A DNA stretch of 64,000 bases from Pleurostoma richardsiae (Eukaryota > Ascomycota > Sordariomycetes > Calosphaeriales > Pleurostomataceae), in contig JANBVO010000003.1 in the NCBI GenBank assembly GCA_030052745.1, forward strand, positions 124,001 to 188,000. Reading direction: 5' to 3'. The notes beneath the pieces are model-generated. The model was given only the letters and a program-made list of their open reading frames with translations. It was not told the origin of the DNA and made no database searches. Of this stretch, positions 25,602 through 36,312 are shown one piece after another; positions within the stretch are counted from its first letter, which is position 1; every line of letters starts with the position of its first letter. Made by a program: the position numbers and the translations under genes.

Positions 25602-26372
25602 ATGAAGTTCTTGGCCGACGCCATGTCTCGAGCCCTCGCGCTCCTCCTGCTCGCGGGATCCACACTGGCCGCTGAGGAGGTTACCGCCTCCGACGCGGCG
25701 CTCGCGGCGTGTCCGACAGTCACCAAGACGCAGCTGGCGCCGGGGTGCAACACGGCCTGCGCCAACGCGGACTGCACCTTCATCTCCACGATCCAGAACG
25801 CCTGCGGCTGCCCGGCCGCCGTGCCGACGGCGACGCTCATCGCCCCGTGCGGTGGCGACTGCCCGTACAACGGCTGCGCGGTGCAGTTCCGCACCCTGGC
25901 CCTGCCGTGTCCCGTCACTCCGACGTCGACCACTTCTTCGACCACCACCACGTCGTCGTCAACTTCGACATCGAGGCGGAGGCGGCCAACTTGGAGACCA
26001 CCGCCGCCGCCGCCTCGGACGACCAGCAGCACCACCAGCTCGACGACTTCGACGACCAGTAGCACGAGCTCGAAGCCTGTGGTGGTGACCAGCGTCGTGA
26101 CGCTGCCGCCCCGCAGCACCAGCACCAGCACCAGCACCAGCAGCGCCACGCCGGCGGCCTGCCCGACGGTGACGCGGACGACGCGGCCTGCCGACTGCCC
26201 CGTGGTGCGGTGCCCGGTGCCGACGTGCATGGTGCAGAGCGCGCTGTCGGTGCCGTGCGGCTGCGCGGGGCCGAAGACGCTGCTGTACGTCTCCGGGTGC
26301 GAGACCGAGTGCCCGGAGGGTTGCCTCACGAGGACGCAGACTGTAAGCGCCGCTGCGTGCTTGACGCCGTAG
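25602..26372 (+). CDS. Secreted Cys-rich protein with two homologous halves and a Ser/Thr-rich linker
   Basis: 257 residues in one exon. A typical signal peptide (MKFLADAMSRALALLLLAG, cleavage probably near STLAAE) is followed by a Cys-rich segment beginning ACPTVTKT, with CGCP and CGGDCPYNGC. Next comes a Ser/Thr linker interrupted by a basic Pro-rich patch (SRRRRPTWRPPPPPP), then a second Cys-rich segment of the same pattern (ACPTVTRT, CGC, CETECPEGC). The halves look like an internal duplication. Proteins of this type are extracellular or wall-associated in ascomycetes, and the linker is likely O-glycosylated. No catalytic motif is seen. I start at 25602 rather than at an upstream in-frame ATG (25557) because this places the signal peptide at the N-terminus. 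Confidence 0.8.
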   Translation: MKFLADAMSRALALLLLAGSTLAAEEVTASDAALAACPTVTKTQLAPGCNTACANADCTFISTIQNACGCPAAVPTATLIAPCGGDCPYNGCAVQFRTLALPCPVTPTSTTSSTTTTSSSTSTSRRRRPTWRPPPPPPRTTSSTTSSTTSTTSSTSSKPVVVTSVVTLPPRSTSTSTSTSSATPAACPTVTRTTRPADCPVVRCPVPTCMVQSALSVPCGCAGPKTLLYVSGCETECPEGCLTRTQTVSAAACLTP

Positions 26373-27214
26373 AGCCTGGAGAGCGATGCTACGAGAGGAA
26401 ATGCTGCAAGGAGAGCGAGTCACTTGACTCACCAAAGAAGATGATGAGAAGGGTGGAAGATATGTACATATGTGACGCTGAGATGGTGTTCGTTTCCCTT
26501 CTTTGTCTCCCTCTTTCCCTCGAGCCGCTTTACCTCGAGAAGGGGGCCTTACCAATGGATTCGGTTGCTCAGCTTCTTCGTATCGTCCTCATGGCATTGA
26601 CTCGATGCCATACCACTTCAGGGAGGCTGGCAAAGAGATGCGAATCAGTAACACTCCGGCGAACTTCTGCCTCCAACCGTCTAGCAGTAAGAGAGAGGGG
26701 AGAACACGCACTAGCAAGGGGTACCTATGTGTTCGGCGGCAGAACGGTCAGCTGCACAGTACAACTGTTAGCCTGAATCCCGCTTGGACTTGGTGAGCGA
26801 CAGTGTGCACGGAGGATGAGGATGGGACTCGTGAGGTGCCGAAGCCAAGCTCTTTGGCGCCGCATCTGTGCCTCCGTAGCGTTGTTTGCCAGTGTCCGGG
26901 TGACATCACCGCCCCCTTTGCGCCCCTTGCAGCGGGCGCCATGACACATCGGCTAGCGCCGGCGGGCTCCGTTCCCCGCGCTGCTGGTGCTGGTGCTGCG
27001 TGCGGTACACCGTCCACTGACCGACGGACTCCGTGGTGCATTGAGGAGAGAGCAGAGCTCCCCCGTCGGACAGCGTCTGGACCATTCTTCCCTCCTCCTC
27101 CATCTCCGCAACTCCCAATCGCTGCTCTCGCCCGAGGGACCGAGACTCCTGCTGATCCGGACGCCAATTGATGGATTTTGCTAATAAGGATCGCCTCCGC
27201 TGCTGCTGCCCGCC
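26373..27214. other. Intergenic region between the secreted-protein gene and ISN1
   Basis: 840 bases covering the 3' end of one gene and the promoter of the next. No additional gene is seen. Confidence 0.5.
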
Positions 27215-28840
27215 ATGACCACCAGATACCGGGTTGAGTGTAGGTCGCCCACCGCCTCCTCCAGCTGAACATGACCTCCCCCAATCTCGGTGCAGGACAG
27301 GCGACTGACCATGGCGCTGCGGCGGTCTAGATGCCCTCAAGACACACCGAAGGGACCAGTTCATAGGTACCTACTGCTCTCTTTCCCCTCCTTCTTCTCC
27401 TTGCTCTCTACTCCGTGCTCCCCTCCCTCTCTGCATACACACACGGCCAGCAATCTGGAGCGGTGAGAGACTCTTCGCTGACGTGGACTGTGAACAACCC
27501 CAGAGTGGATCAAGGGCCTCCTCGCCGTGCCCTTCGTCCTCTACTCCCAGCCGCACGGCGTCTTCGGCGAGGCCGCCGGTGATGAAGGCGCCGGCGCCTC
27601 CGCCGCCGTGGTGCGCATGGCCGAGGAGGCGCACCGGCGCTACGCCGAGATCCTGCGGGACGTCGAGGGCATGATCGACGACCACATCCGGCACCAGAAC
27701 GACCTGTCCATCCCCTACCCCTCCAAGCTCAAGCTGCTGGTGCCCACGGTGGGGCCCTTCTTCACCCGCCTGCCCCTCGAGGCCGCCTTCAAGTACCAGG
27801 ACCGCAAGCGCTACATCTCGTCCCGCCGCTTCGTCAGCCCCTCCTTCAACGACGTCCGCCTCATCCTCAACTCCGCCCAGATCATGGCCGTCGTGTCCGC
27901 CGGCGCGGGGGGCGGCGGCGGCGGCGGCGGCGGGCCCGGCCTCCGCCTGGCCACCTTCGACGGCGACGTCACCCTCTACGACGACGGACAGTCCCTCGAG
28001 CCCGACTCCCCCGTCATCTCGCGGCTGCTCGACCTGCTCCGCCGCGACGTGTGCATCGGCATCGTCACCGCCGCGGGCTACACCACCGCCGACAGGTACT
28101 ACGCGCGGCTGCACGGGCTGCTGGACGCGCTGGCCGGCGCGCGCGACCTCACCGCCCTGCAGAAGCAGAACGTGGTCATCATGGGCGGCGAGGCCAACTA
28201 CCTCTTCGCCTTCGACGCCGCCGCGCCCCACCGCCTGCGGCCCGTGCCCCGCGCCGAGTGGCTCACCCCGGAGATGGCCGCCTGGTCCGAGGACGACATC
28301 GCCCTCGCGCTGGGCGTCGCCGAGGCCGCCCTGCGCAACTGCGTCCGCAACATGAACCTCCCCGCGCTCGTCACCCGCAAGGACCGCGCCGTGGGCATCG
28401 TCCCGCGGGATTCCGGCGCCGGCGGGACCGCCCGCAGCATCCCCCGCGAGTCCCTCGAGGAGACCGTCCTGGTCGTGCAGAAGGCCCTGGAGCTCTCGCC
28501 CGTCGGCCGCGGCAGACGCCTGCCCTTCTGCGCGTTCAACGGCGGCCGCGACGTCTTCGTCGACATCGGCGACAAGAGCTGGGGCGTCACGGTTTGCCAG
28601 CGGTGGTTCGGCGCGCGCGCCGCCCCCGGGTCGGTAGGAGGAGCTGGTGGTGGTGGCGGTGCGCCCGCGGGGCCGATCAGGGCGGAGAACACGCTGCACG
28701 TCGGCGACCAGTTCCTCAGCGCCGGGGCCAACGACTTCCGCGCCCGGAGCGTCGGCACCACGGCGTGGATCGCCAGCCCGGCCGAGACGGTCGAGCTGCT
28801 GGACGAGCTGGCGGACCTGATGCAGAAGAAGCTGTCGTGA
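27215..28840 (+). CDS. ISN1: IMP-specific 5'-nucleotidase (Isn1)
   Basis: Converts IMP to inosine in purine salvage/turnover. Three exons (27215-27239, 27331-27366, 27504-28840) give 465 residues. The first two exons are tiny and were found by matching the conserved fungal N-terminus: MTTRYRVE, then YALKTHRRDQFI, then EWIKGLLAVPFVLYS; all junctions keep frame. Family landmarks are LKLLVPTVGPFFTRLPLE, RRFVSPSFNDVRLILNSAQ, the HAD-type nucleophile motif TFDGDVTLYDDG, GIVTAAGY, VVIMGGEANYLF, a charged KDRAVGIVP segment and the C-terminal HVGDQF acid motif. Two Gly-rich insertions are unusual: one just before the catalytic strand (about 27905-27940) and one near 28640. Codon third positions are almost all G/C, which creates a long meaningless antisense frame. 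Identity is very secure. Confidence 0.95.
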
Positions 28841-29952
28841 GCTCGGCAGGGCGGTGGACTCGCGGGGGGTGGGATATTTGCAGAGATTTGAGGGAAAGGA
28901 GAGAGGGAGGAAGCTGGGGATCCAGCAGCGGGCTTGTCGGACAGGGGAAGCCGAGACGCTGCTTGTACGGGTCTAGCCAGCAGCTGAGAGCGTTGCTATA
29001 ACTCTTCAGGCGCGGTGCAACTAGTTACAGGGTGCGAGTCGGCGCAATGTTCAGGCAGTATGGGCGCATGACAGATTGATATCTCTGGGGTTAACGGTCA
29101 CCATCATGGTTGATTCAGGCGTGCTTTAAATGGAACAATAAGATACGCATTCAAAAGGATCCACTACAACACTTCAGATTCATGATGAGGGTATTACTCT
29201 CATTGCGCGGAGTGACGACTCTTTCTATTGTGATCTAGAGCCTCTTCTCTTCCAAACTCTTGCGTGCTTGTGCCCACGCCACGCCCAAATCGCATGCAGA
29301 CCACCGCCATGCCTATCTTTCCCAACAGACAATCCTTCCCCTCAGCAAAGGAAGGAAGGTCCTGAAACAACCAACGTGTCCCACCGCCAGGCGGTAGCAG
29401 GGTGCAAAGGCGACCCGTAAAATCATCGCCAGAACGAGTGCAGAAGAACCGTAGTAGCACACCGCATAGCCCTTAGCCAAGGGTCCCGTTTCCCTCGCCC
29501 CAAACTGGGGGGGTTTCCCGACAAACAAGAAGGGGGTATTTTGACAGATGTATGTGTAAACCAAGAAGCCAAGCCACTCCGTGGCGGTATTTTGTTTCTC
29601 GCTCTCTTGCAGCAGTCCCGTGCCGTCCGTGATCTCAAAAGGCAAAACCATTCCAGTCCGGTCTATTGTGTTTTTGGTGCAGTGCTTATCCGTTTCCCGT
29701 GGCTTTCTATCCGGTGTGAAAAGGTGAACGCGAAGTACAAATGAAAGGAGTTGTATGTCCGGTAGAGAGGGGGTATAGTGAGGTAGGAGGCCGTCATATG
29801 CAGGTCATCAGGGGTAGAATATGTACAGATACTGAGATGTAATGACGGTCGAAGTCGTGGAGGTGTGAAAGTGAAGCCCGGCGATGAAGTCGAAGTCATA
29901 AATCAAGTCAACCTTCCAGAAGGAACGAAGACCGGCATAGATAGCCACCGCT
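28841..29952. other. Intergenic region between convergent genes
   Basis: 1.1 kb between the stops of ISN1 (plus) and the coiled-coil gene (minus); presumably the two 3' UTRs and terminators. No further gene is seen. Confidence 0.5.
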
Positions 29953-31902
29953 TCAGCGGAACGATCCCAACGGGGCACCGAAGTTGTTGCTCCTCTTCAG
30001 CTTCAGTGGGATGTCCTCTTCTTCAGCATCGCTCTTGTCCGAGGAGTCGTTCGCGGCATCACCGCCATGGTGCGGTCCAGCGTCTACAAGCCCAGTTCCG
30101 CCTTCCGTGCGCAGCAACTCCGACTCGACGGGGCTGCTCTTAAGTACTGTCGGCACAGAGTCTTCACCGCTGTTCACCTTCTCAAGCTTATCGGAAAGCC
30201 TGCGGAGAAACGCTTCGTCCTTGGCAGGATGGTTCCTCAGGGTCAAAGGCCCCGTGAGCTCCCGGTCCTCGAAGGCATCCAGCATAGCCTCAGGGTGGTC
30301 AAATTGGTCTTCAGACTCAGGAGCTGCTGTTGCCCGAGGCTCCGGCGGCTCTTCTGGTCGGATGGATACCTCGTCCACGGCATCCCCACCGGACAGGACG
30401 ACAGTATCATCGGCGCCATCAATGCCTCCGAGCGTAGGTGTGCAAGAGCCGCTGCTGCTAGCGGTGGTCCCAGCGGCCGTGCCAGTGATCGACGGCACAA
30501 CGGAAAGAGAATGACTTGGAGTGTGTCCAGCGTGCATGGTGAGTCTAATGTTTTCATCCGCAGCCAGAACTTTCAGAGTTGTCACTCTACCGGGCTGCAC
30601 CTTCGCATTCGATGCATCGTCAGATGGAGAGGACTTGCCACTAGAGGACCTGGACCCGGAGGGAGATGCCTTGTCGGTAAAGGTTGAGCGCTGGATAGCA
30701 GTAGCTCTGAGCCGAATACCCTCGAGCGCGGGATGCACTTCATGAATATCAACAGTAGGGACTGGCGTTTCGTCCTTCTCTTCCACTGTCGCCATAGTAT
30801 GCATCGTGCTTCCTGCTGCCAAAGAGAGATGTTGGCCTAGGTGCATGAATGGCGGAAGGTCGGGTTGCATCGAGGGACCAACTCGGCCAGATGCCTGGCC
30901 GCCAAAGACAGGCTCTGCGCCGGGCTGGAGAGATGTTGTTCGGCCAGGTCCAATCCCCTGGGAACTGCCCTGTGATGAGTCCGAGCCACGCATACTCTCC
31001 GGTGAAACGTCCCAGCCGCCTGGCATGTGAGCTCTCGGGACGTTGGCGTTTCGCAATGCTGCCATGCCCTTCGTAGGTATCCCGGCTTCTGCAAGGGCCA
31101 ATCGTTCTCTTAGACGCTGTATCTCAGTCTCGAACATTTCCCGCTCGAGGGCCCACTTCTTGCGGTCCTCCTCCATTATTTTTCTTTCTCCGTGATATAC
31201 CTCCTCGGCGATGTCTCGGGACTGTTGCAGCTGTTTCCGCTCCGCTTCCCAAGCTGATTTTATCCTGGCGTTCTGCTCTTCCAGCCGACGAATCTTGTCC
31301 TCCTGGGACGCCATTGCAGTGGGTTCGGCAGACACCGACCGAGGATGCACAACGGAACCTCCTGCAGTGCTTGACGAGACGCCGCTCGTCGCCGAGATTG
31401 ACCCGGCCACGGACCCTGGAATAGACCCGAATGACAACATAGTGCTCGCCGCAGGAGCTCTTGGCGGGGAGACCATGGCTGGGCGGGCCCTGTTCATGAC
31501 AGAGCTACGTCCACCGTTGGCTTTCCTGGTAGGCGACAAGCTAGCCGAGCGCTGCTGCCTTCGAAACTGAAGCTGGTATCCAACCTGGGTTGAGACAGGT
31601 GCGAGATTCGGCGAGAGGAAGTATGCGGGTTCGGCCTGGGGCGGACCTCGGCTGTTGGAAGAGGAAGGGGGATAGGCGTAATTCCTGGCGGAAGAGCTGT
31701 TGGGATGCAGGTGGCTTCTAGCAGAAGGCTGCTGGTCGTCGAAGTAGTGAAGAGCGCCCCGAGGCAGTGACAGCGGCGAGATGACAGAGGAAGACGAGTC
31801 GCCAGAGTCGCCGGGGAACGATGTGTGTAGGCCGCTGTCGACAACTCCCGGCGGCACGAAAGACTCGGAGGGAAGCCGCGTCATGTTTGCGACGGCGAGC
31901 AT
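29953..31902 (-). CDS. Hypothetical Ser/Pro-rich protein with a central coiled coil
   Basis: A single-exon frame of 649 residues from the preferred ATG at 31902 (MLAVANMTRLPSESFVPPG). The frame stays open another 76 codons upstream, but that part has a leader-like composition, so I favour the inner start. Residues ~1-195 are Ser/Pro/Gly-rich and disordered. A strongly charged helix follows (about 199-275: EDKIRRLEEQNARIKSAWE, later EMFETEIQRLRERLALAEAG). After it comes a long disordered region with Ser-rich and acidic patches and a short conserved-looking C-terminus (IPLKLKRSNNFGAPLGSFR). No catalytic domain is visible. The shape suggests a scaffold or cytoskeletal/membrane-trafficking adaptor, which is inference only. 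The fungal family seems familiar but I cannot name it. Confidence 0.75.
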   Translation of the reverse strand: MLAVANMTRLPSESFVPPGVVDSGLHTSFPGDSGDSSSSVISPLSLPRGALHYFDDQQPSARSHLHPNSSSARNYAYPPSSSNSRGPPQAEPAYFLSPNLAPVSTQVGYQLQFRRQQRSASLSPTRKANGGRSSVMNRARPAMVSPPRAPAASTMLSFGSIPGSVAGSISATSGVSSSTAGGSVVHPRSVSAEPTAMASQEDKIRRLEEQNARIKSAWEAERKQLQQSRDIAEEVYHGERKIMEEDRKKWALEREMFETEIQRLRERLALAEAGIPTKGMAALRNANVPRAHMPGGWDVSPESMRGSDSSQGSSQGIGPGRTTSLQPGAEPVFGGQASGRVGPSMQPDLPPFMHLGQHLSLAAGSTMHTMATVEEKDETPVPTVDIHEVHPALEGIRLRATAIQRSTFTDKASPSGSRSSSGKSSPSDDASNAKVQPGRVTTLKVLAADENIRLTMHAGHTPSHSLSVVPSITGTAAGTTASSSGSCTPTLGGIDGADDTVVLSGGDAVDEVSIRPEEPPEPRATAAPESEDQFDHPEAMLDAFEDRELTGPLTLRNHPAKDEAFLRRLSDKLEKVNSGEDSVPTVLKSSPVESELLRTEGGTGLVDAGPHHGGDAANDSSDKSDAEEEDIPLKLKRSNNFGAPLGSFR

Positions 31903-34900
31903 TAGGAAGTCGCGGCGATGATGGTAGCTGACGATGCCCGCGGTGGAAGCATCGACTGCGTTGGTGGAGTGCCTTGGGTCTGTCTCCTGGTTGAGAGTCG
32001 AGAAGAGCAGGCGCGCTTGGTGGCTCTCATAGAGGTGGATCGATGGTGATATGCCGAAGGTTGGTTGGGATGCTTGACGGGATGGGATGAACGACCGAGG
32101 ACAATGGCGAGTGAGTAAGAACAAGAGCACAGCTCCGGTCGCGCGTGATTGGTCGACGGGAAGAAGAGGAGGTCGATGCAGCTGCGAGTAAGAAGGGAGA
32201 GAGGCGTTGAGGAAGCTGCGAGCTGTGTTGTCGTCTCGGAAGTGGTTCGTAGGCTCGTGGGGGAATTCGAAGAGTGTCGAGTGGTCGAGGCCTGTAGGAC
32301 AGAGTACACGCGACCGCTGGTCAAGCAGCTAAGGGTACCTGGCGTGTTCTAGATCGGTACCTCCACAGTCCGCCCAAGTGTGTGATAGGGTTGAGTACCG
32401 GGTGGGTATCAGGCTAGGTAGGTAGACAACCAAGGTCGGGTTAGGCTGGCCTGCAGCGCGACAACTGACTTCCCGGGCTTTTCTTGTCCCCTCTTCTTTG
32501 CTCGGTGGTTCTGTGGCTCCTCTGATGGCTCTCGTCCCTTTTTTCTTTTCTTTTGCTCTTCCTGTCAATTCCACAGTACCCACGCTCTGTGCCACGGTTC
32601 TTGGTTGGTCGAGCGGAATCCCGCGTGTCCCGGGAGGGCGAGTTTGTTCCTGGTTTTGTGGGCTCTCGATAGACCGCTACTGTACGGCGAGGATTGTTTG
32701 CTGGAGGTTCCTGCGGATTGCGGTTGGCAGCTGCTGGTGGGTGGGGACGTACGTGGTAATGCTCGGTCGTGGCACGGCGAGAAACAAGCAAAGAAAGGGA
32801 AAAGCTTGGGACGGAGGGATCCTCTTTTTCCTCTTCGCTCTTTTCTTTCTTTCTCGCTTTCTTTCTGTTCCGGTGCTGTTGCGTCACTCCTTTGGCGGCA
32901 AGGGCAGTCACGCCCCACTCATGGCCGGACAAGAGCCGAGGGGACCACGTTTGACGTTTGAGGTTTCGCCGGAGAAGGAAGCGGCGACCCGAAGTCGTGA
33001 CTAGGTACCTGCCTCTCAGCATCCAAGGGTCTATCGTCGCTCCTTCTTCCTTTTCTTTTCAGGGGTCGCGAGTATTACTGTAAATAGTACGGAACAGAGT
33101 AAAGTAGATAGAGTAGGGAAACAGGGAAAGAGCGAGTCATCTCAGACACAGACTAATAAACTGACGGGAGTCCCTTCCCTTCTTCGAGACACAGCCGTTC
33201 TTTCCTTCCCTTTGGTCCTCCTTTCGGAAAGTCTGGCTGCCCTTCTTCCTCCCTTCCTTTCCTAGCTGCCGCCGAGGTGGATAGGCAGATACCTTATCAG
33301 CTACCGCAACGTGAGGCATTTTTAGTATCTTGCCCACTCCGTATTGAGGCAGAGTACCTTCTTGCATGTACCTAGGTAGTTGCTCAGTATCTGAGGTACC
33401 TCCAAACACCAGAATATGCTGCAGGGACGGCCCGCAGGGCCAGTCGGATCCCGCCAATCGTGGCGATAAGATGCCATTTAAATCCCCGCCTGATTTACAT
33501 GATTGGCGATTGGCGTTGCACAGATGGCATTTCTAACATGGCAGCCGTGGCTGCATGGGTGATGGAGAGACCGACCCCTTTTCCGCCCCTTTTCGCTGGT
33601 CCCGCTGCCTGCCCGCCCGCCCGCCCTTCTGGGCTGACCCAGGAACACCCGACACTCCCCTCCCTAGCCTCTGCCTTTCCTCTGCCTCGGGCCTGACACC
33701 CCCGATCAAACATCAACCATCCCGACGCCCACCCCATGCTCGTCAAACGCCATCGGCCCATCGCTGCTCCATTTCGGGTCCCTGCCTCGCCCGGTGACGA
33801 GGAGGAGGCGGTAACAGCTGGCGTCGATGAGCTGGCACGAGGCGGTCAGCCATCCACGCCCCGTCGCCCAATTTTCGCCGGCTACTGCCGCCTGCGCATA
33901 CAGCACAACGCCGTCTCAATAGCGAGGACTTGGTAAGATTGCCTATCTCGGGCACTCTCGGTTTGTTATTTCCCAGCTTCTCTCACCGCAGAAAGCCATC
34001 TCCATCTCCCCGAGGCGCGCAAAAAGAGCAAGCGCTTGACAAACCTGGGACCCTTGGAGACCAGGCCCAGAACCCCCTCAAAAGAGGGGTCTAGCGGGTT
34101 GGGGTCGGGGCAATTTGGGGTCATGTGGTGCCTCTTTCGCGGGTCGCCAAGCTCCTAAAGCGACACTTCAGGGCGAGGCGAGCCTCTATCGGGCGGAGAG
34201 GCATGCAGCCAGACGACTCCCCTCAGCGTTGCGCGAGTGCCCTCCGCACTGGTTAATTACGGATATTCTCCCAAGTGGCTCCCCCCAGGGTCCCCTAAGG
34301 TGCAAGCGTCCCGGGCAAGCGTGGAGACGTTGGGGAAGCCGACGGTGTCTATCGGCTCTGCGAACACGTCGAGCCGAATGTCGGGTTAGCCTGACAGGTC
34401 TGGCAGAGCAGCGGCTCCTGAAGGAGTTTGGTGGTCAGCTAGCCCTGCGTGGATGCCGTCGACGACGTGCAGCCGACCCTGATTACCCGCTTGCTCTTCA
34501 GCAGGACCCTCCCGGAGGGGAAATTGGACCAGTGTCTTACCGGTTCTCTGGTGGCATCTTCCTCGGTCAACTCTCGCCCGGTGCGGGGTTTGCGAGCGGA
34601 AGCAGCACAGAAGCTGACTGCCGTCTCTCTCTCTTTCTCTTCCAGCTTGCTTACGACGCAAGGACGAGTAATCCGTACATGAGAGAAAAGAAATGTGACC
34701 CGTATCGGGCCTTTTTGCTCGCACCGTCACAAGGGCGACCATTCGTCGAGGCTCTTGTCGACGCATGCTTACAAGGACATGCCATATCCTCGGAGTTTCT
34801 CGCAAGAGCTCGGGTACGGATGACAAACTGGGCCATCGCTGCATAATAACAGCTCGTGGTCGCCTCTCCGGCCGAGCCGTTCGTGATACTTCGGCTATGG

Positions 34901-35803
34901 CTCCCACAGGGTCAGCCCTACAGACCTCGCAGGTGACGAAGATGAGCTGAGCCGCTTCTTCCAAGCGTGTCATTCCGCATCTTCCTTCATGCCGAGCCAC
35001 TCCCCGAATCATCCCCATCGCTACGCCGGGCCGTGCGGCTCCGTACGGCTCCAGCTAGTCCGCAACGGTGATATTCCGATGGGGTATTGCCGTCCTCCGG
35101 TCTCGTCCCTGGTAGATCCATGCTATTCCCACTTTGATGATAGACCCTCGTTCATCACACCGAGCTCGCAATATCCGAAAGCACGTGTCCCCAACGTCAT
35201 GTCTCCCGATTGCAATGTGTCAAACGGCGTGCCGCCGAGATGACTCAAGTTAGCACCTCGATGTTTCCACGGTTGATACGTTCGGCGAGGCTGGTCCTGG
35301 CACAGACTCGGAGCTCCTCGCTGTCAACCACTGAACCGTGATAAGACTAATAAGGCGGCAAGCATGAACAATGGGCACACGGCCGTGTGGAACTCCCCGA
35401 TTTCCGTAGGGCGAATGTAATTGCCGTTCCTTCGCTCAGCTCAGAGCTCCTCATACTGGGCCCAATATCCGAACGAAAGAAATGGTGTTGGTGACCTACC
35501 TTGGCAACAGCACGCTGCTGCCGTTGTCTCAAAGCTATCCGCCTCGAGATAGCATGACCCGGTCAAAGTCAACTTGACGATGCGGGCCGCGCTCATGCCG
35601 GCGCCTGATCATTCAGGGTCGTGACGTAGGATCATGCCAAGCTGGAGCTTGAGCATCTGCGGTGTGTCTTCTTACTCACCTAACCCACCAGCCCTCCGTC
35701 CAGAGAGATCTCACGCTAGCAAGAGCACAGCTCACCGACCTCATCATCGAATACAGTCGTCCCATCACTACCAGGCTCCCACACCCTCACCACGAAGTCT
35801 CAT
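31903..35803. other. 3.9-kb intergenic region
   Basis: The first ~1.5 kb is probably the promoter and leader of the minus-strand gene ending at 29953, with poly-pyrimidine stretches near 32.8 kb. A possible two-exon plus-strand gene could start at 33736 (a 66-codon frame running into a GTAAGA donor, with acceptors near 33976), but nothing supports it beyond the splice site. At 34.1-34.9 kb three overlapping plus-strand frames look protein-like in pieces, perhaps a relic; no family is recognised. Confidence 0.4.
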
Positions 35804-36312
35804 GGTTACACAAAAAGCATCTGGGGTAGGACAAGACAGGGTCTCGGGTTACACCAAAACTCGAATCTCCCCTCTCATGTCGTACAAATATGCACCTGGG
35901 GTTACACAATTGCCAGACCTCACCGTTCTCAGGTTACACAAAAACTCAAACTCCCTCCCTCACGTCGCACAAACATGCGGTTGGGGTTACACAAAAGCTC
36001 GAATTTCTACTCTCGGGTCGTACAAGACGTCATCTCAGGTTACACAAAAACTCAAACTCACCCTCTCAGGTCGTACAGATATGCAGCTGGTGTTACACAA
36101 AAACTCGAACTCCCTCACCGGGTTCCACGAAGGGGCATCTGGGGTAACACGAAACTGGGTTCTCGGGTTACACAAAAGCCAGAACTCCCCCTCTCGGGTC
36201 GTACGAATCTGCGCCTGGGGTTACACAAAAACTCAAACTCCCTCCCTCGCGTCGCACAAGTATGCACCTGGGGTAACACAAAAACTCGGGTCTCCTCACC
36301 GGGTTGTTCGAG
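35804..36312 (-). repeat. Array B of the ~53-base repeat, inverted relative to array A
   Basis: Eleven occurrences of the core read as GGGTTACACAAAAACTC on the plus strand, i.e. the same unit as array A in opposite orientation. Reading the minus strand, the order of distinctive variants matches array A: a unit with GATGACGTC-TTGTACGAC, then one with GGTGAGG-CTGGCAATTGTGTAACCCC, then one ending GAGATTCGAGTTTT. The flank CCCGGTGAGG is also shared. Array B has about four more units than array A. Confidence 0.9.

Noticed and set aside
25592-26329. 245-codon minus-strand frame opposite the secreted protein
   Set aside because: Complement of a Ser/Thr-repeat region; Val/Leu-rich artefact.
27371-28699. 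442-codon minus-strand frame opposite ISN1
   Set aside because: Antisense artefact of extreme G/C third positions; the plus strand encodes a clear Isn1 with conserved motifs.
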